NCBI GenBank assembly: GCA_027310845.1
Contig: DAIDAB010000121.1
Coordinates: 271-6,427, forward strand
Source: a bacterium
Lineage (GTDB): Archaea > Thermoproteota > Nitrososphaeria > Nitrososphaerales > CADDZS01
Direction of reading: 5' to 3'
DNA length: 6,157 bases
Made by a program: the position numbers and the translations under genes
In this document: in pieces, positions 1-4,407 of the stretch
How the letters are laid out: every line of letters starts with the position of its first letter
How positions within the stretch are numbered: the stretch's first letter is position 1
The notes under the pieces: generated by a model
Seen by the model: the letters and a program-made list of their open reading frames with translations, nothing else
What the model was told of the DNA's origin: nothing
The model's database searches: none

Positions 1-214
1 TCTATACGCTGTATATACGTTCTTAAAAGCCTTATCTTGGGGGTAAATGGTGCTCGGGCACCCACATTGCGAAAGAAAAAGTATTGATCCAAAACAGACT
101 TGAGGTTTCGGTATTTGAACATGGTAACAAAACTTCGAGTATTGAGCGTATAGGAGCCATTATTAATGTCGCCTAAAAACAGACATCAGATTGGAGTCTG
201 GTAAACAATAACAA

Positions 215-237
215 TGGCTCGAAGGAACTTCAACGCA
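215..237 (-). repeat. Possible decayed tRNA 3' end (T-arm plus acceptor)
   Basis: On the + strand this stretch aligns with the 3' end of the interrupted tRNA at 1451-1475 at about 19 of 25 positions with one gap: it shares ctcg, the gg/aactt region and the aac..ca region. Orientation is the same as that tRNA. It also shares GCTCGAA and the acttNaac core with the fragment at 1407-1432. The T-loop equivalent has a C/G change, so it is not functional. Because T-arm sequences are conserved, a chance match cannot be excluded. Confidence 0.25.
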
Positions 238-558
238 TTTAGGGTTCAAGTCTTCTCGATTCTAGCGCAAATTGCTATTGCAGCTACTACGACTCGGGGT
301 ATTCTGCAAACTTAACTGCGTTTGTAATCCGTTCACTACCACCGCTCGTGCGGGAGTCCGATGTATAGGACAGTTTCTAGTTAGGGACTAGCTCCTAAAT
401 CCTTCTTAGAAGGATTGTATCGACTCCTTTTGCAGCTCAATGACTACTTGAATTCAGGCTCCCCGCCAATGCGAGCGCCTATTTTTGCTCCTTTGACATC
501 CACTGGTGCCCGTCCCTGACGCAGCGATATCCTGTTACCCGCTCGCTTTTGTATAACC

Positions 559-566
559 TTATAGAT
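559..566 (+). promoter_or_regulatory. Putative archaeal TATA box for vapBC
   Basis: TTATAGAT is centred about 25 bases before the ATG at 588, the distance expected between an archaeal TATA box and a leaderless transcript start. There is no good Shine-Dalgarno sequence before 588, which fits leaderless initiation and argues against the TTG at 549 as the start. VapB-type proteins usually repress their own promoter, so nearby inverted repeats could be operator sites, but I cannot define one. Confidence 0.4.
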
Positions 567-587
567 AAGTTATACCACCTTAATGGT

Positions 588-842
588 ATGACAGACGAGT
601 CTTCGGCATACTCATATTCAAGGGTGGGCCCGAAAGGGCAGATTGTAATTTCGAAGAGACTAAGAGAAAAATATTCCATTCAACCAGGAAAGCAAGTAGA
701 GCAGATCGAGACCAGGGGCGGAGTTCTAATCAAACCTGCGCCACTACTAGAGGACTGGAAGCGGCTTTCTGACAAAGTAGGTAGGAAATGGCCGAAGAAG
801 GTGTCTTCTGTCGAAGCCATTCGGGAAAATCGCGAAAAGTAA
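588..842 (+). CDS. vapB: VapB-type antitoxin, AbrB/SpoVT swapped-hairpin family
   Basis: This 84-residue protein is the likely antitoxin partner of the PIN toxin that begins 21 bases downstream. The N-terminal half (about residues 9-50) carries the AbrB/MazE-type swapped-hairpin DNA-binding pattern: RVGPKGQIVISKRLREKY, then IQPGKQVEQIETRGGVLIKP. The charged C-terminal tail (about 53-84, LLEDWKRLSDKVGRKW...) is where VapB proteins normally wrap the toxin and block its active site. Such antitoxins bind DNA as dimers and repress their own operon, with stronger repression in the toxin complex. I chose the ATG at 588 because it gives a typical length and has a TATA-like box at the right distance; an in-frame TTG at 549 would add 13 residues outside the domain. 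The family call is firm; the VapB name rests on the neighbour. Confidence 0.85.
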   Translation: MTDESSAYSYSRVGPKGQIVISKRLREKYSIQPGKQVEQIETRGGVLIKPAPLLEDWKRLSDKVGRKWPKKVSSVEAIRENREK

Positions 843-863
843 CAAGAAGCGGAATATGATCAA

Positions 864-1337
864 ATGTTAGATTCTTACGTTTTGGATTCTTCTGTCTTGG
901 TTGCTTCTTTGATTCCCTCGGACAAATATTACAAAGAGGGAACAATAGTAGTCAAGCGGCTCTTGGGTAGCGACGACGTCGTATATGCAAGCGCAATAGC
1001 TCCAGTGGAAGTATGTGCAGCCGTAGCAAGAAGAACCAAAGACAAAGTTAGCGCGCGAGAAACAATGGTGCAAATTTCAAAGTGGATTTCGCTTGGGCGT
1101 CTTCACATGTTGTATCTCAACGCCGGCCGTATGAGGCGAGCCCAGAAAATAGCGATTGAGTACTATGTGCGTGGCATGGACGCAATCATAGTTCAAATCG
1201 CGGAAGAAATGAAGATTCCGCTTGTGACATTTGATCAACCTCTTGCAGAAAGGATCTCGTCCATCGTCAAGGCAATTACTCAAGACAATCTCGCGGAAGA
1301 AATAACCCCTCTTGAAGAGGAAGAATCACATCCGTGA
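864..1337 (+). CDS. vapC: VapC-type PIN-domain ribonuclease toxin
   Basis: This 157-residue PIN-domain protein is the expected toxin of the pair: a Mg2+/Mn2+-dependent endoribonuclease that in characterised members cuts tRNA, rRNA or mRNA and stops growth when the antitoxin is lost. The acidic active-site set is intact: D8 in YVLDSSVLV, E49 in IAPVEV, D106 in VRGMDAIIVQIA and D124 in LVTFDQ. The length is slightly above the usual 125-145; the extra is an acidic tail (ITPLEEEESHP) after the last helix. The ATG at 864 is the only sensible start; an ATG at 856 runs into a stop after four codons. It follows vapB by 21 bases, so the two are probably co-transcribed. The RNA target cannot be read from sequence. 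The AGAGG/CCTCT palindrome at 1308-1320 lies in the tail codons and may be incidental. Confidence 0.87.
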   Translation: MLDSYVLDSSVLVASLIPSDKYYKEGTIVVKRLLGSDDVVYASAIAPVEVCAAVARRTKDKVSARETMVQISKWISLGRLHMLYLNAGRMRRAQKIAIEYYVRGMDAIIVQIAEEMKIPLVTFDQPLAERISSIVKAITQDNLAEEITPLEEEESHP

Positions 1338-1406
1338 CTTGTCTGAGTTCTCCAACCGGTGATTCGTATAAATTAGCATCTACGAGGGCGAATCAGCTTC
1401 TGATCT

Positions 1407-1432
1407 TGCGCTCGAAAGAGACTTGAACCCAA
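1407..1432 (-). pseudogene. Decayed tRNA 3' fragment beside the intact tRNA
   Basis: The 12 bases at 1420-1431 are identical to 1463-1474 in the neighbouring tRNA, in the same orientation, and the flanking acceptor side matches 7 of 8 (1407-1414 against 1451-1458) with a one-base indel between. Read on the minus strand it gives a T-loop (GGGTTCAAGTC) followed by an acceptor-like GAGCGCA. The T-stem no longer pairs well, and no matching 5' acceptor (GCGCTCG) is found nearby, so it is a 3' piece only. Such pieces are typical of integration into tRNA 3' ends or of partial tandem duplication. Confidence 0.55.
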
Positions 1433-1450
1433 GGGGGTGTAGGTTTGAAG

Positions 1451-1559
1451 TGGGCTCGGAGGGACTTGAACCCACGACCCCCGCCGTTTTCTTGCCATAA
1501 CCCAAGAAGGATCAAAAAGCAGTCAGAGCGGTGTCCTAACCAAGCTAGACGACGAGCCC
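1451..1559 (-). tRNA. Interrupted tRNA, probably tRNA-Val(GAC)
   Basis: Read on the minus strand the cloverleaf is clear: acceptor GGGCTCG pairs fully with CGAGCCC, discriminator A, no encoded CCA. The D-arm GTCT...GGAC encloses a ten-base loop AGCTTGGTTA. Anticodon stem CCGCT pairs with GGCGG (one U·G), the variable loop is GGGTC and the T-loop TTCAAGT. The anticodon loop begins C-T-G-A-C, so GAC (valine) is the best reading, and the D-arm looks like archaeal valine tRNAs. The loop holds 41 bases instead of 7, implying about 34 bases of intron (roughly 1488-1522). A hairpin TTCTTG/CAAGAA lies inside it, but I could not draw the usual bulge-helix-bulge at 37/38. If splicing falls between 36 and 37, the mature loop would be CTGACAC. 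The T-stem has one U:U mismatch. A pseudogene or different isotype is possible. Confidence 0.7.
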
Positions 1560-1593
1560 GAGAACCTTAGGTGAAATGCTTCTTTGTGCGTTT

Positions 1594-1603
1594 GTTTAAA
1601 TGC
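1594..1603. promoter_or_regulatory. Shared palindromic TATA-like box between divergent genes
   Basis: GTTTAAATGC (minus strand GCATTTAAAC) contains a palindromic TTTAAA centred near 1597. It lies about 29 bases before the aminotransferase ATG at 1627, which would give a leaderless start, and about 38 bases before the tRNA 5' end at 1559, which would leave a leader of roughly 12 bases. The purine-rich CCGAAAG just upstream on the minus strand resembles a TFB-recognition element, so the tRNA direction looks the stronger. One box serving both directions is inference. Confidence 0.45.
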
Positions 1604-1626
1604 TTTCGGAGTACCCTGAATGATCC

Positions 1627-2790
1627 ATGCAAATGTCTCAACTAGATATTATCTCGGAGTTTCCAATCAAGAAGCATACCGCTTATTTCAATAATGCGTC
1701 TTACACGCCGATGAGCACTTCTGCAATCGCCGCGATCAATGAAGCATTGAAAAGTTATGCGACTAGCGGGCCCAGCGACGATTACTACAAAGGCCTTAGG
1801 GATGGGGCGAATTCCGGCAGAGCAAAGCTAGCCACGATGATCAATGTGGAACGCGACGGCGTTGTCTTTACCGAGAGCGCAACGCAATCAATCAATCTTG
1901 TCGCAAATGGGTTGAATCTCCAAAAGGACGAATCCATAGTCACGCGAGGAGGCGCGAGCGAACATCCATCGAATTACCTGCCTTGGAGATATTACTGCAA
2001 TAGGAAGGGAGTCAAAATTGAAGACCTTGACACAGATGACTTTGGGATTCCCGATCTATCAGTCCTCGATTCTGTCCTGAAACAAACAAAAGCAAGGCTC
2101 GTTGTCCTGAGTCATGTGACCTACAATCTCGGAACGATCATGCCTGCCAGCGAGGTTTCAAAGATTGCACATGAAAGAAACGCGCTCTTTTTTCTCGATG
2201 CCTCACAGTCGGTGGGTAACATCAGAGTCGACGCAAAGGAAATCGGGTGTGATTTTCTCGCAGGCACCGCAGCAAAATGGCTCTGTGGCCCTCTAGGATT
2301 GGGATTCTTTTACGTCACGCAGGAAGCTCTTGAAAGCCTTCAGCCATTGAATTTTGGGCCTAACGCGTGCACATACACACCAGATGGGAAGTTTGAGGAG
2401 CTCAAAACGCCGCAGAGACTTCAGGAAGGATTCAGGAACTGGACTTTTATCTATGGCCTTGAGGCAGCATTAGATCTTTGGAATGATTACGGGCTCGAAA
2501 TGATCAGGAAAAAGAACCTTGAGCTGGCGGATATGATCATCGAGAAAATCAACTCGATGCCGAAACGTTTTGACTTCCTTGGAACTTCGCAAGATAATCT
2601 CAGAACAAGCATAGTTCCCGTGGCCGCAAACGATTTCAAGAGCGGGGAGCTCGTGATGAAGCTTGCAAAGAAGGGAATAGTGATCGCTGAGAGGGAAATT
2701 AGAGAGAAGAAAATTCTTCGGATATCTCCTCATTTTTACAACGATGTAGACGAGGTCGGTCGCGTTCTGGAAGCCCTTGCGGAGAGCTGA
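1627..2790 (+). CDS. Class V PLP-dependent aminotransferase, SufS/CsdA-like fold without the catalytic Cys
   Basis: This 387-residue protein belongs to the aminotransferase class V family that includes cysteine desulfurases and isopenicillin-N epimerase-like enzymes, and is expected to be cytosolic. Landmarks in order: FNNAS (22-26); ESATQSINLVA (83-93), the cofactor-phosphate region; SEHPSNYLPW (111-120) with H113 in the ring-stacking position; SHVTYNLGTIMP (162-173); DASQSVGN (191-198) with D191 for the pyridine nitrogen; and GTAAKWLCGPLGLGFFYV (213-230) with K217 as the Schiff-base lysine. Toward the end LRISPHFYND (364-373) holds an Arg likely to bind substrate carboxylate. The mobile loop that carries the catalytic Cys in SufS/IscS has no cysteine here (around AEREIREKK, 354-362), so cysteine desulfurase activity is unlikely; another PLP reaction (transamination, lyase, epimerase) is more plausible. 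The substrate is unknown. A TATA-like box about 29 bases upstream suggests leaderless translation; the ATG at 1633 is an alternative start. Confidence 0.88.
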   Translation: MQMSQLDIISEFPIKKHTAYFNNASYTPMSTSAIAAINEALKSYATSGPSDDYYKGLRDGANSGRAKLATMINVERDGVVFTESATQSINLVANGLNLQKDESIVTRGGASEHPSNYLPWRYYCNRKGVKIEDLDTDDFGIPDLSVLDSVLKQTKARLVVLSHVTYNLGTIMPASEVSKIAHERNALFFLDASQSVGNIRVDAKEIGCDFLAGTAAKWLCGPLGLGFFYVTQEALESLQPLNFGPNACTYTPDGKFEELKTPQRLQEGFRNWTFIYGLEAALDLWNDYGLEMIRKKNLELADMIIEKINSMPKRFDFLGTSQDNLRTSIVPVAANDFKSGELVMKLAKKGIVIAEREIREKKILRISPHFYNDVDEVGRVLEALAES

Positions 2791-2809
2791 GCCCAAGTTA
2801 CCTACAATT

Positions 2810-3091
2810 TCATCGTTTAAGGCCGTGGCAAGAAAATAGGTGTATCTCGTATACTTTCTCGTAGTTGGCAGCCTTCGCGCTTACTGAACTGTCTTTTCGG
2901 CTGGAGTGTCCTTTTTCAGCAAGCCTGATTTCCCACATCAATCTTTTGCATTCTTTGCACGTAGCCTCTTCGCGAGTGATAGGTCTTACTTCGTTTCCCA
3001 GCATTTGAGAATTCCAGGTACGTACCCCTGATCTACTTGCACAAAAAGACGTACTATCGGTTGCAGGAATATTTCGGATATCGCTGTACAA
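2810..3091 (-). CDS. Hypothetical small protein with CxxC, possible zinc-binding
   Basis: I do not recognise this 93-residue reading frame. Its central part, ITREEATCKECKRLMWEI (about 38-55), resembles the TCKxCxR knuckle of small zinc-binding proteins; an upstream Cys (C17, in TSFCASRSG) and a C-terminal Cys/His pair (SCHGLKR) could complete a site. The start is uncertain: the only early candidate is a TTG at 3091, the first ATG is at residue 30, and the frame is open only to a stop at 3110-3112. A minus-strand TATA-like CTATTTATT overlaps the TTG rather than lying 25 bases before it. It converges on the aminotransferase with 19 bases between the stops. It may be a real small gene, a gene that lost its 5' end, or a chance frame. 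Confidence 0.4.
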   Translation of the reverse strand: MYSDIRNIPATDSTSFCASRSGVRTWNSQMLGNEVRPITREEATCKECKRLMWEIRLAEKGHSSRKDSSVSAKAANYEKVYEIHLFSCHGLKR

Positions 3092-3225
3092 TAAATAGTG
3101 TGCAAAAAGTCAAACCTACAGGCCTGCGTGCGATCGAAGATTGCATGTCCTCACATCGCGGTCGTCTCGAGATGGATACAGGCAAAGATTAATTGTAGTC
3201 CCTATTACTTGGAAGGCTGGTGCTT

Positions 3226-3636
3226 ATGTCAAACGCAGATCTCGTTGCACGATTTGAGAAATCTGGGAAAATCAAGGGCAGATATGAGAGATCAGTTCCG
3301 ATAGGCGGAGTGTTCAAAGTCAAGCGAGACGAACGGACAGAGCTTAGTCCATCGGTTGCGACGATCAGACCAATTGATGGTAGGTGCTTTGCGGAAGATG
3401 GGAGCCTCTGGTTGATAATGGCGCAAAACACTCTTGACTACACTCTATTAGGGCAGCTTCTGACTTATGATTATCTCTACAGGGAGGAACACAGTCACGA
3501 CAAGCCTCCAAGGATGGCGCTTGTCTGCGAAAAGGGTTCTGAGCAAGTGGTGTGGCTATGCGGCAAGCTCGGGATCGATGTGTTCGAACTCGGAGATCAA
3601 GGAGCATCTCGTGTCGAAGCAAAGCTCCTACAATGA
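3226..3636 (+). CDS. Hypothetical protein, possibly a degenerate PD-(D/E)XK-like nuclease fold
   Basis: This 136-residue soluble protein has no signal peptide or membrane segment. I chose the ATG at 3226 over the GTG at 3220; a GGAAGG at 3211-3216 may act as ribosome binding site. The middle (about 57-86) reads like the core of archaeal restriction-nuclease-fold proteins: an acidic turn (AEDGSLW), a hydrophobic strand (LWLIMAQN), then a helix (GQLLTYDYLYREE). Where active members have E-x-K (often WxIEAKN), this one has M-A-Q, so the metal-binding residues would be missing. The last third (RMALVCEKGSEQVVWLCGKLGIDVFEL) looks like two strands around a helix. The fold is suggested by pattern only; no function is assigned. 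The tRNA-Ala gene ends 25 bases downstream on the other strand. Confidence 0.65.
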   Translation: MSNADLVARFEKSGKIKGRYERSVPIGGVFKVKRDERTELSPSVATIRPIDGRCFAEDGSLWLIMAQNTLDYTLLGQLLTYDYLYREEHSHDKPPRMALVCEKGSEQVVWLCGKLGIDVFELGDQGASRVEAKLLQ

Positions 3637-3661
3637 GGTCGCAAGAAGTCAATATCGATAG

Positions 3662-3755
3662 TGGACTGGAGGGGATTTGAACCCCTGACCTCTCGCGCGC
3701 CCGGTTTGGATCGAAACTTGCGAGGCGAGCGTTACTACCACTGAACTACCAGCCC
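3662..3755 (-). tRNA. tRNA-Ala(CGC) with canonical 37/38 intron
   Basis: Minus-strand cloverleaf: acceptor GGGCTGG pairs with CCAGTCC and includes the G3·U70 pair that marks alanine tRNAs; discriminator A, no encoded CCA. D-arm GTTC...TAAC has three pairs and one C·U mismatch. Anticodon stem CTCGC/GCGAG holds loop C-T-CGC-A-C once the 21-base intron is removed. Variable loop AGGTC, T-arm AGGGG-TTCAAAT-CCCCT. Anticodon CGC reads GCG alanine codons. The mature length is 73. A TATA-like TTTATTTG (minus strand, 3782-3789) is centred about 30 bases upstream. Confidence 0.95.
3698..3718 (-). other. tRNA-Ala intron with strict bulge-helix-bulge
   Basis: The 21-base intron forms the exact motif cut by the archaeal splicing endonuclease. 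Anticodon stem CTCGC/GCGAG is followed by a central 4-bp helix of exon CTCG with intron CGGG (one U·G), three-base bulges CAA (5' site) and CGC (3' site), and an inner stem GTTT/AAAC closed by a six-base loop. Cuts fall after A37 and before C38. Confidence 0.92.
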
Positions 3756-3781
3756 AAGTGCGACCAAAGCTATTTTCTGAG

Positions 3782-3789
3782 CAAATAAA
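3782..3789 (-). promoter_or_regulatory. TATA-like box for tRNA-Ala
   Basis: TTTATTTG on the minus strand is centred about 30 bases before the tRNA 5' end, so transcription would begin a few bases ahead of the mature 5' end. The region between this tRNA and tRNA-Ile is divergent, each tRNA having its own box. Confidence 0.4.
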
Positions 3790-3857
3790 TGAGTATATCC
3801 GTTGACGCTTTGGACTGAAATTGCCCTGAATTGGATTTGAGCGGTGATTCGAAGCAC

Positions 3858-3867
3858 AATATTAAAA
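3858..3867 (+). promoter_or_regulatory. TATA-like box for tRNA-Ile
   Basis: AATATTAAAA is the only good A/T box ahead of the tRNA, centred about 45 bases before the mature 5' end. With initiation about 26 bases downstream this implies a leader of roughly 18-20 bases, removed by RNase P. Confidence 0.35.
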
Positions 3868-3927
3868 AAAGATCACAATTTTCAATTTGCTGAAACGCTA
3901 AGAAATCGGGCCGGTAGCTCAGCATGG

Positions 3928-3964
3928 ACTTCTCTAGCCTTTCCGACGAGCTTGAGAGGTGCAC
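3928..3964 (+). other. Non-canonical D-loop intron of tRNA-Ile
   Basis: This 37-base insert lies after G19 of the D-loop. Exon GCAT (3922-3925) pairs with intron GTGC (3959-3962) as the 4-bp central helix. The 5' bulge is GGA with one extra C, the 3' bulge is ACT (cut before T3965), and an inner stem TTCTC/GAGAG extends it. The outer helix is the D-stem. Boundaries restore a normal ten-base D-loop, which supports them. Confidence 0.82.
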
Positions 3965-3983
3965 TTAGAGCGCGTGACTGATA

Positions 3984-4001
3984 CTGCTGACTGAATCAGA
4001 A
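3984..4001 (+). other. 37/38 intron of tRNA-Ile
   Basis: The 18-base intron sits at the canonical site. Exon CTGA (3978-3981) pairs perfectly with intron TCAG (3996-3999). Bulges are TAC at the 5' site and AAA at the 3' site. The inner stem is almost absent, leaving an open loop, so this is a relaxed form of the motif. Confidence 0.85.
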
Positions 4002-4037
4002 ATCACGAGGTCGCCGGTTCAAATCCGGTCCGGCCCA

Positions 4038-4407
4038 TCCTCGACGCCCATAAGATTCTTAACAAGAGTCTGGCTATTCGAAGAGTAGCATTTCGATAAG
4101 GTTTGTATCCAGAGCCCGTCTTTTCGTCACCAAAAAGTATGTCCTGTCAATATCTGAAATACTGATTCGAAAAATCCTACAGGTCCAGCTCGTGGGGAGC
4201 TTGTCTTCAAAACGAGCGGCAAACCAACAAACCCGACCAGTCTTGCCCCCTTATCCCATAAGTCAAAGTTCATCCTTTCTCTTCTCACATGAAATGAACA
4301 GAGAATGAAAAAGCGTCTTGAAGTTAGAGATTTTTATCAATGTTGTTCATTGCCAAGAGAAATCCCACAGATTGTTGAAGCCAAAGACCTTCGAGTAGAT
4401 CATTGCA
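4038..4407. other. Gene-free stretch after tRNA-Ile
   Basis: No reading frame here looks coding. An 8-bp hairpin with one G·U (4053-4060 with 4064-4071, AAC loop) lies 15 bases after the tRNA and could help end its transcript, though no clear T-run follows. A second hairpin at 4199-4217 has a six-pair stem and seven-base loop CTTCAAA, and its 3' arm can instead pair with 4188-4193. An A/T-rich TTTTTATCA at 4327-4336 could be a promoter element but no gene follows. The right side is the downstream end of the minus-strand methyltransferase. Confidence 0.5.

Larger units (their letters stand above)
1..587. other. Gene-free left flank with small hairpins
   Basis: I see no convincing protein gene here: frames on both strands are short and broken. 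A 33-codon frame at 214-315 has a basic start and a short hydrophobic run, but nothing else supports it. Visible structure: a 5-bp stem (49-53 with 58-62, TCGG loop); a hairpin made of 381-386 and 393-398 that competes with 377-381/387-391; and an 8-bp perfect stem (398-405 with 409-416) with a TTA loop. Two stretches resemble tRNA 3' ends (215-237 and 242-270) and are treated separately. The stretch may be intergenic or decayed accessory DNA; the gene to the left lies outside the window. Confidence 0.5.
3908..4037 (+). tRNA. tRNA-Ile(GAT) with two introns
   Basis: Acceptor GGGCCGG pairs with CCGGCCC, discriminator A at 4037, no encoded CCA. D-stem GCTC (3917-3920) pairs with GAGC (3968-3971), but the D-loop holds 47 bases; removing 3928-3964 gives a normal loop AGCATGGTTA. 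Anticodon stem CGTGA/TCACG; removing 3984-4001 gives loop CTGATAA with anticodon GAT, isoleucine. Variable loop AGGTC, T-arm GCCGG-TTCAAAT-CCGGT with one G·U. The mature length is 75. An 8-bp hairpin follows at 4053-4071. The two introns are listed separately. Confidence 0.93.

Noticed and set aside
214..315. 33-codon + strand frame with a basic start and hydrophobic middle (MARRNFNAF...)
   Set aside because: No ribosome site or promoter at the right distance, overlaps the tRNA-like debris, and a frame this short is expected by chance.
441..572. Minus-strand translations with protein-like words (GYRCVRDGHQW; APVDVKGAKIGARIGGEPEFK in another frame)
   Set aside because: The first lies mainly opposite vapB and its promoter and lacks the second CxxC of a zinc ribbon; the second has no start codon and stops at a TAA upstream.
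549..587. TTG at 549 as the vapB start
   Set aside because: It would add 13 residues outside the AbrB domain and would place the TATA-like box inside the coding sequence.
3098..3304. 68-codon + strand frame starting at GTG
   Set aside because: It overlaps the better-supported gene at 3226 in another frame and has no recognisable motif, though a TATA-like box lies just before it.
4143..4260. tRNA-Sec or suppressor tRNA around the CTTCAAA loop
   Set aside because: No T-arm, D-arm or acceptor stem can be found on either side.
4280..4352. C/D box guide RNA (ATGAAATGA and CTGA-like words) in the gap after tRNA-Ile
   Set aside because: No proper RTGATGA box C paired with a box D at guide distance.
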